A program made the position numbers and the translations under genes. Source: Candidatus Ribeiella danica (GTDB taxonomy: Bacteria; Chloroflexota; Chloroflexia; Chloroflexales; Roseiflexaceae). From it: 64,000 nucleotides of DNA. The notes beneath the pieces are model-generated. The model saw nothing but the letters and a program-made list of their open reading frames with translations. It had not been told where the DNA came from and did not search any database. Location of the stretch: the NCBI GenBank assembly GCA_016717335.1, contig JADKFS010000001.1, forward strand, positions 2,976,001-3,040,000. The letters run 5' to 3'. This document shows, in pieces, positions 36,062 to 44,938 of this stretch (positions within the stretch are counted from its first letter, which is position 1; each line of letters opens with the position of its first letter).

Positions 36062-38356
36062 CTAGCGGTGCAGCATCGGCACGAATGTCGTATTGGTCGA
36101 GAGCCGCAGGATCTGCAGCCCGTCCTGCTCGGACGCGATGTAGATCAGGTTGCCGACGACCTGGACCTTGAGCGCGTGCCCGGAGAGCTGCCGGTCGAGC
36201 AGCAGCGTGGGCGCGGCCGGGTTGCTGATGTCGAGGATCAACAGGTCGCCGTCGTTGTCGTCGACCCCGACGATGTACGCCCGCGTGCCGATCACCTGCA
36301 GGCCGCACTGCTCCAGGTAGTAGTCTTGGTAGCCGCCAAGCTTGCTGATATGCGCCGGGTCGTGGGCGTTCAGGATGTACAGGCCGCCGCTTCGACTGGC
36401 GAGATAGACCACGTCGCCGACCACCTGCATGTCGTAGGCGAGGCTCAGCGGATAGGGATAGCTCCCCAGCTGCTTCAGATTCGCCAGGTTGCTCAGGTCG
36501 ATCGCGTACAGCCCGTCCCAGTCTATGAGGTAGGCCACCTGGCCGGACACTCGAACCTTGAGCGCATTGATTGGCGTCGACGTCGCGCCCAGCTGGTGCG
36601 GGTGCGCCGGGTCGGCCACGTCCAGCACGACCAGGCCGCCCGGCTTGGCGCCGTAGTAGGCCGCCACGTAGGCGCGATCGCCGATCACCTGGACGTCCGC
36701 GCTGTCGAGCGGGTAGGCGACGACCAGTGCCGGCACGGCCGGGTTGCTGATGTTGACGATCTGCAGCCCGCCGCCGACGTAGCCCGACCCACCCCAGACG
36801 CTCATATTCGCGATGTAGGCCAGGTCGCCAACCACCTGGACATTCGAGGTGTACCCCAGGCTGGCCACTCCGCCAAGCCGCCGCGGGTGCGCCAGGTCGC
36901 TCACGTCTAGGATCTGCAGCCCGGTGACGCCGCCGGCGACGTAGGCGCGGCTGCCCACGATCGTTTGCTGGTAGGCCGACCAGGTGTCGTAGCTGCCGAG
37001 CTTGGCCGGGGCCTGCGGGTTGGCGACGTTCAGGACCAGCAGGCCGCGCAGCCCATCGGCCACGTAGGCGCGACTGCCGACCACCCGCACGTCCCAGGAG
37101 TTGCCGGGCGTATCGTAGTCGAACAGCAGCTGCGGGTGCTGCGGGTCGCTCACGTCGAAGATGTACAGGTCGCCGTAGTAGCTGGTGACGTAGGCGCGAT
37201 TGCCGGCGACGAAGACATCTTTGACCTGATGCGGAAGCTCGTAGGCGACATAATACGGCGGGTACCCAATCCTTGGCGTGGTCACGTCGACGACGATGAG
37301 GCTGCGCGACGAGGCGATGTACGCCAGATTACCCACCACCTGGACGCCGGTCGAGAGTCCGAAGTTGGGATCGAAGCCGTAATTGTCCCGCAGCGTGGGA
37401 TGGGTCGGGTCGTGGACGTCCACGCTCACGAACTGGTTATACGAATCGCCCGTGGCAATGTAGACCACACCGTTCGCCACGCTCAGATCGTAGGCCGTGA
37501 TCGAATACTGGCCGAGCAGGTGTGGGGCGGCGGGGTTGCTCACGTCGACGATCTGCAGCCCGCCATACTCCGCCGCGACATACGCAATCCCGCCGACGAC
37601 CTGCACGTCGTAGGCGTGGCCGGGCGTGTTGTAGCCGCCGAGCCGGGCCGGGTGGGCCGGGTCGTGAACGTCCAGGATGAGCAGGCCGTCGTGGTCGGCG
37701 GTCACGTAGGCGCGCGTGCCGACCACCTCCACATCCTGAACGGTCTCGCGGGTCGTGTAGCTGCCGAGCCGGGCCGGAGCGGCAGGGTTGCCGACGTCGA
37801 GCACGACAAACTCGCTGCCCTCGCCGACATAGGCAAGCGTGCCGCTGATCGCGACCGTCGGCACGCCGCCGCCGATGCTGCCGGCGTAGCGAATCCCGAC
37901 GTCGACGGCGACCTGGTTCGAGCGGCCACCGCCCGGCGCGGGGTTGGCCACGGTCACGTAGCCGGGGGTGCCCGCGGGCAAGAGCTCGGCGCCGACCTCC
38001 GCGCGCAGGTGCGCGCTGTCGACAAAGGTCGTCGGGAGATTGGCCGACCACCACTGCGCGGTCGAGGTGTTCGTGAAGCCGGACCCGGCGATGGCGATAG
38101 TGAGGCTGTGGGTGCCGAGCTCTGCGAACGAGGGGCTGACGTCGGTAATCGTTGGGATGGGGTTGTCGGCTGCGGGGTTGCTGATATTCGGCCAGCCGCC
38201 GTAGGTGTTGCCGGTGTCCATCTGAGCGCCGGCCGATCGTGCAGCGGCGCGCGTGAACGGCTGCTCTGGGGGTGAGGCTGCTCTGGCGGGGGCGATCAGC
38301 AGCGACAGCGCGAGCAGGATGGTGCCGAGCGCGAGGCCCGGAACGCGGATGGGCAT
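36062..38356 (-). CDS. Secreted LVIVD-repeat protein with an N-terminal IPT/TIG domain
   Basis: 764 aa. A signal peptide (LALGTILLALSLLIAPARAA) leads to a TIG-like domain (about 65-155, PTITDVSPSFAELGTHSLTI). The rest is about 12-13 LVIVD repeats of some 43 residues (for example VQVVGGIAYVAAEYGGLQIV, DVSNPAAPHLLGQY), expected to form a beta-propeller-like surface. No catalytic site is evident; surface binding or adhesion is plausible, not shown. The ATG at 38356 has AAAGGAGACAGTG before it; the GTG one codon earlier is less well placed. Confidence 0.9.
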   Translation of the reverse strand: MPIRVPGLALGTILLALSLLIAPARAASPPEQPFTRAAARSAGAQMDTGNTYGGWPNISNPAADNPIPTITDVSPSFAELGTHSLTIAIAGSGFTNTSTAQWWSANLPTTFVDSAHLRAEVGAELLPAGTPGYVTVANPAPGGGRSNQVAVDVGIRYAGSIGGGVPTVAISGTLAYVGEGSEFVVLDVGNPAAPARLGSYTTRETVQDVEVVGTRAYVTADHDGLLILDVHDPAHPARLGGYNTPGHAYDVQVVGGIAYVAAEYGGLQIVDVSNPAAPHLLGQYSITAYDLSVANGVVYIATGDSYNQFVSVDVHDPTHPTLRDNYGFDPNFGLSTGVQVVGNLAYIASSRSLIVVDVTTPRIGYPPYYVAYELPHQVKDVFVAGNRAYVTSYYGDLYIFDVSDPQHPQLLFDYDTPGNSWDVRVVGSRAYVADGLRGLLVLNVANPQAPAKLGSYDTWSAYQQTIVGSRAYVAGGVTGLQILDVSDLAHPRRLGGVASLGYTSNVQVVGDLAYIANMSVWGGSGYVGGGLQIVNISNPAVPALVVAYPLDSADVQVIGDRAYVAAYYGAKPGGLVVLDVADPAHPHQLGATSTPINALKVRVSGQVAYLIDWDGLYAIDLSNLANLKQLGSYPYPLSLAYDMQVVGDVVYLASRSGGLYILNAHDPAHISKLGGYQDYYLEQCGLQVIGTRAYIVGVDDNDGDLLILDISNPAAPTLLLDRQLSGHALKVQVVGNLIYIASEQDGLQILRLSTNTTFVPMLHR

Positions 38357-38772
38357 CACTGTCTCCTTTTTTCAGAGAAGCATCTCGCCGACGATCGTAC
38401 AGCGCCGCCCACAAATCGCCGTAGAGGGATGACCACCTGTGACCTCAAATGTCTCAACGTAGGATTGCTGTTGCCCACACCCCCCTAACCCCCCTCTCCC
38501 GCCGGGAGAGAGGGGATTGTTGGCTGGTCACGGGGTTGCGGCGGAGCCGCAACCCCGTGACCAGCTGTTGTTTCCCCCGCCCTTGCCAGGGGCGGGGGAC
38601 AGGGGGTGGGGTGTCCAGAATAATATTGTGCATAAGCTTTGCAAATCCACGGCACAAGATGTGCTGATAAAGAGTCGAACATCGATAAGCGGTGTATCCG
38701 GCACGCTGGGCCGAACGCCGACGAGGGCGACTCGCCCCCGGCGTGCCACTTGAACGAGAAGAGAGGAACGAG
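38357..38772. other. Spacer of 416 bases with a cloverleaf element
   Basis: Divergent start region for the LVIVD protein (left) and the helical protein (right). Holds cloverleaf E (next entry) and an AT-richer stretch 38611-38690 where a promoter for the right-hand gene may be, though no clear boxes stand out. Confidence 0.6.
38475..38611. repeat. Cloverleaf hairpin element E
   Basis: CCCCTCTCCCGCCGGGAGAGAGGGG, the central perfect 18-bp stem 38524-38541 with 38547-38564 (starting CTGGTCACGGGGTTGCGG) on loop CGGAG, then CCCCCGCCCTTGCCAGGGGC and GGGGGACAGGGGGTGGGGTG as the outer right arm. Same order as C with inverse orientation. Confidence 0.88.
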
Positions 38773-39342
38773 ATGAGAGACAACAAGGACATTCTTCAGC
38801 AGTACGTCAGCGACATGGTCTCGCTCGACAAGCACATCCTTGAGGCGGTCGAGCGGCAGCTGGAGGACCAGCGCCTGGGCAGCTTCCCCGAGGCGCGCCA
38901 GGTCGTCAGCCGGATCAAGCAGATGCTGGACAGCCACCTGTCCGGGCTCAAGGGCGAGCTGAAATCGCTGGGCGGCGAGGAGTCCGGCCCGGTGAAAGAG
39001 GCGGTCAGCGCGGTGGCCGGCGTCGCGGCCGGGCTGTACGACAAAGTGCGCCACGACCCGGTCTCGAAGATGCTGCGCGACGACTACACCGCGCTGAGCC
39101 TGGCGGCGATCTCCTACACCATGCTGCACACGACCGCGCTGGCGCTCAAGCACCAGTCGATCGCCGAGCTGGGGCTGCGCGGGCTGCGCGACGTCACCCC
39201 GCTGATCGTCGACATCAGCCAGGTCATCCCCGGCCTGGTGATCAAAGATCTCGAGGATGAGCAGGTGCTGCTCGACCGCGCCGTCGGCCAGGAGGCGGTG
39301 CGCAAGACGCAGCAGGCATGGAGCGCCGATCACATTAAGTAG
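38773..39342 (+). CDS. Unrecognised four-helix protein, perhaps ferritin-like
   Basis: 189 aa, alpha-helical throughout, cytoplasmic, no signal. It starts MRDNKDILQQYVSDMVSLDK and has HILEAVERQLEDQR and ALSLAAISYTMLHTTALALK. The spacing of helices and the D-x-x-x-L-D-x-x-I-x-x-A start recalls DUF892/YciF-type ferritin-like stress proteins, but a clear di-metal set is lacking. ATG after GAGAGGAACGAG. I do not assign a function. A cloverleaf element lies on each side. Confidence 0.6.
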   Translation: MRDNKDILQQYVSDMVSLDKHILEAVERQLEDQRLGSFPEARQVVSRIKQMLDSHLSGLKGELKSLGGEESGPVKEAVSAVAGVAAGLYDKVRHDPVSKMLRDDYTALSLAAISYTMLHTTALALKHQSIAELGLRGLRDVTPLIVDISQVIPGLVIKDLEDEQVLLDRAVGQEAVRKTQQAWSADHIK

Positions 39343-39378
39343 GTCGCGTCGCAGCGCGGGCTGACAGTGAGGGTGCAT

Positions 39379-39476
39379 GTCCTTGGCCGGTGCCCAGGGT
39401 TTCGGCGAAGCCGAAACCCTGGGCACCGGCCAGATTTTGTCCCCGCCCCTGGCAGGGGCGGGGACACAGGGTGGGG
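39379..39476. repeat. Cloverleaf hairpin element F
   Basis: Central 22-bp perfect stem 39384-39405 with 39411-39432 (starting TGGCCGGTGCCCAGGG) on loop CGAAG, then CCCCGCCCCTGGCAGGGGCG stem (39439-39450 with 39454-39465) and ACAGGGTGGGG. The CTCTCCC hairpin is missing, and only the short GTGAGGG edge is left of it. Confidence 0.85.
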
Positions 39477-39538
39477 CGATCGAACGCACATACACAATAT
39501 ATCCACATACCATACACAATCACCACCACTCTCATCGT

Positions 39539-39567
39539 TTGCTCATCAATAATAAACGTAGTATGAT
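39539..39567 (+). promoter_or_regulatory. Promoter for the ccm cluster
   Basis: TTGCTC (39539-39544), 17-base spacer, TATGAT (39562-39567), 47 bases before the ccmC ATG, in an AT-rich stretch unusual for this window. Confidence 0.6.
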
Positions 39568-39613
39568 ATTGGCCTGCAATAACGCGCGCAGACGCCGAGA
39601 AACGAGGGGAACA

Positions 39614-40615
39614 ATGGCTATAAAAGCGCAGCTCGCGCAGGCAGCCAAGCTGCTGCTGGGCCTCTGGATGGCCGGTGTGGTCATCTCGATGTTCCTGCTC
39701 GTGCCACAGTACGTCGGCCTGGGCGAGGCCGGCCGGATCATCATCATGCACGTGCCGACTGCCTGGGTCACCTCGCTGGCCTTCGCGGTCTCGGCGGTCT
39801 ATAGCGCGCTGTACCTCTGGCGCCGCAGCCCCACCCACGACTTCAGCGCCGTCGCGGCGGCCGAGGTCGGCTTTGTCTTCTGCATCCTCGCGACCGTCAC
39901 CGGCGCGATCTTCGCCCAGATCGTCTGGGGCGTGTTCTGGAACTGGGACCCGCGCGAGACGTCGATCCTGGTGCTGCTGCTGATCTACGCGGCCTACTTC
40001 GCGCTGCGCTCGTCGATCGACGACCTCGACCGGCGCCGCAGGCTGTCTGCCGTCTACAACCTGTTTGCCGCCGTGACGATGCCGTTTCTGCTGTTCGTGG
40101 CGCCGCGCGTGGCCGAGAGCACCCTGCACCCGAACTGCGCGTTCATCCAGGGCAGCAAGTGCGATGGGATCACGCTGACGACGCAGCCGGGCGGCGTGCG
40201 GATCGGCCAGCTCGGCAGCTCGGACATCGTGCTGAACCTCCAGAAGCTGGAGCAGCGCGGCAGCCTGGCGGTGGCGCAGGTCCAGGTGCTCGGCCCCGGC
40301 GGCCAGGTCGTCGATACGCTCGAGCCGACCTTTGAGCTGAGCAGCGGCAAGCCGGCCGACCGCCCGAACTTCGAGGGCCAGCGCTTCACCCTGGCGCTTG
40401 AGCAGGTCGACCTTGCGGCCGGCACGGCGCGGCTCAACATGGAGGCGCCCGGCACCGGGCTGCTGAGCAGCCGCCGCACGCTGCTGACCTTCCTGGCCTC
40501 GATCGCCGGGTTCACGGCCCTGTTTTTCTGGATGTATCGTCTGCGCGCCGCCATGCTCCTGCTGCAGGACCAGGTGGCGCAGCGGGAGAGCAGCTATGTC
40601 GAACTTCCTGCTTGA
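39614..40615 (+). CDS. ccmC: Cytochrome c maturation protein CcmC, haem export/handling
   Basis: 333 aa. Six-helix membrane protein with the tryptophan-rich WGVFWNWDPRETS loop (WWD motif) and conserved histidines on either side. CcmC passes haem to CcmE. An extra periplasmic stretch of about 110 residues (CAFIQGSKCDGITL... to SSRRTLLTFL) follows the fifth helix; E. coli CcmC (about 245 aa) lacks it. Start ATG at 39614 after GAGGGGAACA. The first gene of ccmC-D-E-F. Confidence 0.9.
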   Translation: MAIKAQLAQAAKLLLGLWMAGVVISMFLLVPQYVGLGEAGRIIIMHVPTAWVTSLAFAVSAVYSALYLWRRSPTHDFSAVAAAEVGFVFCILATVTGAIFAQIVWGVFWNWDPRETSILVLLLIYAAYFALRSSIDDLDRRRRLSAVYNLFAAVTMPFLLFVAPRVAESTLHPNCAFIQGSKCDGITLTTQPGGVRIGQLGSSDIVLNLQKLEQRGSLAVAQVQVLGPGGQVVDTLEPTFELSSGKPADRPNFEGQRFTLALEQVDLAAGTARLNMEAPGTGLLSSRRTLLTFLASIAGFTALFFWMYRLRAAMLLLQDQVAQRESSYVELPA

Positions 40616-40823
40616 TCCGGGCGTCGCGATCTACGCGACCATGGCGGTCGCGCTGGTGGTGTGGCTCGGGATCTTTGCGTTTCTGTGGCGGATCGACCGG
40701 CAGGCGCGCGAGCTGCGACGCAAGCTCGACGCCGAGCTGCGCCCCGAGGCCTCCGCGCCGCGCGCCACGCTGGAGCCGCGCAGCCGGCCTCCGCAGGCGC
40801 GCGTTGCCGCGAATGACGAGTAG
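40596..40823 (+). CDS. ccmD: CcmD-like small membrane protein
   Basis: 75 aa, one membrane helix (DPGVAIYATMAVALVVWLGI) and a basic/arginine-rich tail with RRKLDAELR, the layout of CcmD, which holds CcmE on the CcmC complex. Starts 20 bases inside ccmC in another frame. Small proteins are poor in marks, so the call rests on topology and place. Confidence 0.75.
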   Translation: MSNFLLDPGVAIYATMAVALVVWLGIFAFLWRIDRQARELRRKLDAELRPEASAPRATLEPRSRPPQARVAANDE

Positions 40824-40871
40824 CGCGCAAGAACGTTTCACACATCACGCTTCACGAGTAAGGAGCTCCCG

Positions 40872-41303
40872 ATGGCAACAGTATCTGGCGATCTCGGCCG
40901 GCGCGGCTTCGTGCTCAAGCCGCTGCACATGATCGGCATCGCGATGATCGTCCTGGCGATCGTGCTGGGCTACTTCGGTCTACAGAGCGCCCTGCGCCCC
41001 TACACCACCAGCGTCAGCGAGGCGATCAGCACCGGCCGCGGGGTGCAGCTGGCCGGCTTCCTGGTGCCGGGCGACGTAGGGAGCTACGACGCCGCCGGCA
41101 ACTTCACCTTCGGCATGCAGGATTCCACCGGCAAGATCGTGAAGGTCGTCTACGGCAAGCCCAAGCCGCCGAACTTCGAGCAGGCGGTCAGCCTGGTGGC
41201 GATCGGCCACTACGACGCCAGCAAGCAGGTCTTCATGGCCGACGATATGCTGGTCAAGTGCCCCTCGAAGTATCAGGAGCAGCTGGACCAAACCAAGGGA
41301 TGA
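40872..41303 (+). CDS. ccmE: CcmE haem chaperone, CxxxY variant
   Basis: 143 aa. One N-terminal membrane anchor (PLHMIGIAMIVLAIVLGYFG) and an OB-fold haem-binding domain. The haem-attaching motif is C130-PSK-Y134; E. coli CcmE has HxxxY. Cys in place of His marks the System I* type known from archaea and Desulfovibrio. Ribosome site AAGGAGCTCCCG before ATG. After it comes a short-word array, then ccmF. Confidence 0.9.
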   Translation: MATVSGDLGRRGFVLKPLHMIGIAMIVLAIVLGYFGLQSALRPYTTSVSEAISTGRGVQLAGFLVPGDVGSYDAAGNFTFGMQDSTGKIVKVVYGKPKPPNFEQAVSLVAIGHYDASKQVFMADDMLVKCPSKYQEQLDQTKG

Positions 41304-41374
41304 ACGCCGAACGCTGAACGCTGAGCGATGAGAGATAGCTATTCATCGTTCAGCGTTTAGCGCTTAGCGTTTGG
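41302..41374. repeat. Short-word inverted repeat array (GAACGCT/TTTAGCG words)
   Basis: GAACGCTGAACGCTGAGCG and inverse CGTTCAGCGTTTAGCGCTTA between ccmE and ccmF. The CcmE stop TGA is in its edge. Confidence 0.8.
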
Positions 41375-41381
41375 AGGGCTT

Positions 41382-43751
41382 ATGTACCTGCTCGGCACAG
41401 TCTTGATCATGTGTGGGGTGATTGCGGCGGCACTTGCGAGCCTGAGCTACGCGCTGGTGATTCGCGGCAACGCGGCCGCGCTGGCCTACGGCCGGATCGG
41501 CACGCGCGCGGCGCTCGGCGCGGTGCTGGCGGTGGTCGCGCTGATTGTGACACTGTTCGTGGCGCGGCGCTACGACATCCAGTACGTCCACGACTACAGC
41601 TCGTCCGACCTGGAGTTCAGCTTCCGCGTCGCCTCGATGTGGGCCGGGCAGCCGGGCTCGTTCGTGCTCTGGGCGCTGTGGGGCCTGATAGCCGCGCAGC
41701 TGCTCATCCGCCGCACCCGCCACGCCGAGCCGTATGTGCTGAGCGTGCTGATGCTCGTCCAGGCGGCGCTGCTGGTCTTCATGCTCATCCGCAACCCGTT
41801 CATCCCGTACACCGACCCGAGCACCGGCCTGGCGGCGGTGCCGGCCGACGGCAAGGGGCTGAACGAGCTGCTGCACAACCCCTGGATGATCATCCACCCG
41901 CCGATCCTGTTTACCGGCTACGCGCTGCTGGCGGTGCCGTTCGCCTTCGCGATCGGCGGGCTGTGGCGGCGCGACTACGACGGCTGGGCGCGCGCGGCGC
42001 TGCCCTGGACGCTGGCGGGCTGGTCGTTCCTCGGCCTGGCGCTGCTGCTCGGCGGCTACTGGGCCTACGAGACGCTCGGCTGGGGCGGCTACTGGGGCTG
42101 GGACCCGGTCGAGAACTCGGCGCTGGTGCCCTGGCTGACGTCCACCGCCCTGCTGCACGCGCTGCTGGTCCAGCGCACCGGCGGCGGGCTGCGGCGGGCT
42201 AACTTCACGCTGGCCATCCTGACCTACGTGCTGGTGTTCTACGCCACCTTCCTGACCCGCACCGGCGTGCTGTCGTCGTTCTCGGTGCACTCCTTTGTCG
42301 AGGAGGGGCTGAAGTGGATCATGACCGGCTTCCTGGTGGCGCTGACGATCGCCAGCTTCGGGGCGCTGGCCTGGCGCTGGCGCGACATTCCCAGCCGCCC
42401 GATCTCCGAAAAGCTGCTCTCGCGCGATAGCTTCTTCATTCTGATGATCATCGGCCTGATGGTGATCGCCACGGTCGTGACGATCGGCACCTCGATGCCG
42501 GTGATCTCGGCCATCCCCGGCGTCGGCAGCGTGCTGCAGAGCGTCTTCGGCTCGGTGTTCGAGATCGACCGCGGCACCGCGCTCAACCCGAGCGCGCCGG
42601 CCTTCACCGACGGCCGCTTCGGCCTGGTCGCCAGCTTCTACGGCGTCACGGTGCCGCCGCTGACGATCATCCTGGTGGCGCTCCTGATCGTCGGGCCGCT
42701 GCTCGGCTGGCGCGATAGCAACATCCGCCACCTGCTGCGCTCGCTGCGCTGGCCGGCACTGGCGGCGGTGCTGCTCGCCTGCGCGGCGCTGCTGCTCGGC
42801 GCGCGCGACACGCTGCCGCTGGCGTTTATCGGCCTGGGCACCTTCGCGGCCGGCACCAACATCGTGATGATCGTGCGCACGCTGCGCGGCGGCTGGATGC
42901 GGATCGGCGGCTACCTGGCCCACGTCGGCGTGATGGTACTGCTGACCGGCGTGGTCGGCTCGAGCTTCTACGCCACGCCCGACCAGCGCATCGTGGTGCC
43001 GCAGGGCGACACGATCACCGCGTACGGCTACGACTTTACGTTCAACGACTGGCGCCAGACGCTCGACGGCAAGGGCTGGCTCGACATGACCGTGCAGCGC
43101 GACGGCAAGACATGGGCGGCCACGCCGATGCTCTACACCAACCCGCGCATGGGCGCCACGATCGCGACGCCGGCGATCAGAAGCGAGCTGTTCCAGGACC
43201 TGTACATCTCGCCGGCCGAGTACCAGCCGACGATCGACCACAACACCGTCCAGCTGGCGACCGACGCCAAGCAGAAGGTCGGGCCGTACACGCTGACGTT
43301 TCTGGGCTTCGACGCCTCCGAGTCGCACGGCGGCAGCACCGGCGAGGTCGGCGCGCAGCTGCGGGTGAGCTACCAAGGCCAGGATTCGCTCGCGACGCCG
43401 AAGATCCGGCTGGTAGCGAACGAGACCGACCCGGCCAAGGCGCTGCAGAAAGTGTCGGCCGATCTGCCGGGCGGCAACACCATCACGCTCGAGAACTTCG
43501 ACCCGCTACAGCGCAGCATTATCGTGCGCGTGGCCGGGCTGAACCTGCCGGTCGACCCGGCCAAGGCGGTGGTCACCGTCAGCCTGAAGCCGGGGATCGT
43601 GCTGGTCTGGCTGGGCGTCGGGATCGGCGTGCTGGGCGGGCTGATCGCGATGGTACGCCGCACGCTCGAGGGCCGCAAGCAGACGGGCGGCCAGCGCTCG
43701 CGCCTCCCGCGCCTGCTGGGCGGGCTCGCCCGCTCTGTTGAAACCAAATAG
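41382..43751 (+). CDS. ccmF: CcmF haem lyase subunit
   Basis: 789 aa, a large membrane protein with about 15 helices. WWD motif is WGGYWGWDPVENSALVPW; histidine-bearing WMIIHPPILFTGYALLAVPF and FLTRTGVLSSFSVHSF are the conserved haem-ligand stretches. A periplasmic C-terminal region (about 520-750) precedes the last helix. Joins haem from CcmE to apocytochrome c. Confidence 0.95.
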   Translation: MYLLGTVLIMCGVIAAALASLSYALVIRGNAAALAYGRIGTRAALGAVLAVVALIVTLFVARRYDIQYVHDYSSSDLEFSFRVASMWAGQPGSFVLWALWGLIAAQLLIRRTRHAEPYVLSVLMLVQAALLVFMLIRNPFIPYTDPSTGLAAVPADGKGLNELLHNPWMIIHPPILFTGYALLAVPFAFAIGGLWRRDYDGWARAALPWTLAGWSFLGLALLLGGYWAYETLGWGGYWGWDPVENSALVPWLTSTALLHALLVQRTGGGLRRANFTLAILTYVLVFYATFLTRTGVLSSFSVHSFVEEGLKWIMTGFLVALTIASFGALAWRWRDIPSRPISEKLLSRDSFFILMIIGLMVIATVVTIGTSMPVISAIPGVGSVLQSVFGSVFEIDRGTALNPSAPAFTDGRFGLVASFYGVTVPPLTIILVALLIVGPLLGWRDSNIRHLLRSLRWPALAAVLLACAALLLGARDTLPLAFIGLGTFAAGTNIVMIVRTLRGGWMRIGGYLAHVGVMVLLTGVVGSSFYATPDQRIVVPQGDTITAYGYDFTFNDWRQTLDGKGWLDMTVQRDGKTWAATPMLYTNPRMGATIATPAIRSELFQDLYISPAEYQPTIDHNTVQLATDAKQKVGPYTLTFLGFDASESHGGSTGEVGAQLRVSYQGQDSLATPKIRLVANETDPAKALQKVSADLPGGNTITLENFDPLQRSIIVRVAGLNLPVDPAKAVVTVSLKPGIVLVWLGVGIGVLGGLIAMVRRTLEGRKQTGGQRSRLPRLLGGLARSVETK

Positions 43752-43757
43752 CCTTTG

Positions 43758-43852
43758 ATACGGTGACTGGGCGACAACGTGACAAGGTGAAATAATGCTC
43801 GATCACTTTGTCACGTTGCCATCCTGTCATCTTGTCATCTTGTCCCACTTGC
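43758..43852. repeat. Short-word inverted repeat array (GTGACAAG/TTGTCAC words)
   Basis: CAACGTGACAAGGTGAAATA and ACTTTGTCACGTTGCC, TGTCATCTTGTCATCTTGTC, in the ccmF-J/TPR gap. Confidence 0.7.
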
Positions 43853-43856
43853 CACT

Positions 43857-44921
43857 ATGACACCCGACTACTACGAGACCCTGCAAGTCCACCCGCGCGC
43901 CGACGAGGCCGCGATCGAGGCCGCCTACGCGCGCCTGATTGAGCGCTACGACCCGGCCCGGCTGGACGGAGCCGCCGACGAGCTGGTGGCGCTGGCCCAA
44001 GAGAAGCGCGCCGCGATCGAGGCCGCCTACGCCACGCTGAGCGACCCGGCCCGCCGCGCGGCCTATGACGCCGAGCTGGCCAACCTCAGCGAGACCAAAG
44101 ACCAAAGACCAAAGACCAACGACCAAGCGCTGCCCGTTGGTCCTTCGCCTTCGGCCCTTGGTCACGAAAAGAGTGAGGAGCTGCTCGACTACCGCCCGCT
44201 GCCGCCGGCGAAGCGGCAGGAGCGGCCGCGCGACTTCGACCCGGAGCCACACCGCAGCGCCAGGATGGCGGGCCGCGCGCCGCGCCGCACCACCACGCAG
44301 CGCTGGGCCGCGCCGGCCGCGCTGGCAAGTGCGCTGGTGCTGATCGTCGCCGTCAGCCTGGCGCTGACCGGCGGGGCCGGCCTGTCTGCCGCGACGCCGA
44401 CGCCGACGCCGACGCCCTCGCCGCTCGACCAGTTCGAGGCGGTCATCCCGCAGGCGCGCCAGGCGGCCGAGCAGAACCCTAGTAGCGCGCAGGGCTGGGT
44501 CGATCTGGGCAATCTGCTCTACGATAGCATCCAGGTCGTGCGCGAGACCGCGCCGGACAGCGAGCTGTACAAGCAGCGGATCGGGCGCTGGCTGGAGGCC
44601 ACCACCGCCTACAGCCAGGCGCTGGCGCTGGAGCCGGACAACGCCCCCACGCGGGCCGACATGGGCGCCAGCGCGTGCTTCTACGGCGCGGGCGCGGGCG
44701 ACCAGAGCTACGTCCGCAGCGGCATCGACGAGGTTCGCCGCGCGGCGCAGATCGCGCCAAACGACGCGCGCGTGCTGCTCAGCCTGGGCTACTGCCTGGT
44801 CAGCGCCGAGCCGCCGCAGACCGCGGAGGCAGTGGCGAGCTGGCGCAGAATCGTCAAGGAGAGCCCGTCGTCGCCGCTCGCGAGCCAGGCCCAGACGCTG
44901 ATCGCCAAGTACGACAAGTAG
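43857..44921 (+). CDS. J-domain-like membrane protein with C-terminal TPR, cytochrome c assembly partner
   Basis: 354 aa. Residues 3-75 look like a J domain (DYYETLQVHPRADEAAIEAA, AAYATLSDPARRAAYDAEL), but the HPD tripeptide is replaced (RYDPARL), so Hsp70 stimulation is doubtful. A membrane helix follows at about 160-180 (ALASALVLIVAVSLALTGG), then a TP-rich spacer and three TPR units, similar to the CcmI/NrfG-type TPR part of cytochrome c assembly. It may replace CcmH/CcmI in presenting apocytochromes, an inference from position after ccmF. A short-word insertion is in residues about 78-103. Confidence 0.7.
   Translation: MTPDYYETLQVHPRADEAAIEAAYARLIERYDPARLDGAADELVALAQEKRAAIEAAYATLSDPARRAAYDAELANLSETKDQRPKTNDQALPVGPSPSALGHEKSEELLDYRPLPPAKRQERPRDFDPEPHRSARMAGRAPRRTTTQRWAAPAALASALVLIVAVSLALTGGAGLSAATPTPTPTPSPLDQFEAVIPQARQAAEQNPSSAQGWVDLGNLLYDSIQVVRETAPDSELYKQRIGRWLEATTAYSQALALEPDNAPTRADMGASACFYGAGAGDQSYVRSGIDEVRRAAQIAPNDARVLLSLGYCLVSAEPPQTAEAVASWRRIVKESPSSPLASQAQTLIAKYDK
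44091..44170. repeat. Short-word array inside the J/TPR gene (GACCAAA words)
   Basis: GACCAAAGACCAAAGACCAA on the left, CCCGTTGGTCCTTCGCC and GCCCTTGGTCACG on the right as inverse; read in-frame as TKDQRPKTNDQ. Confidence 0.85.
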
Positions 44922-44938
44922 ATCGCGAGCGATTCTTC

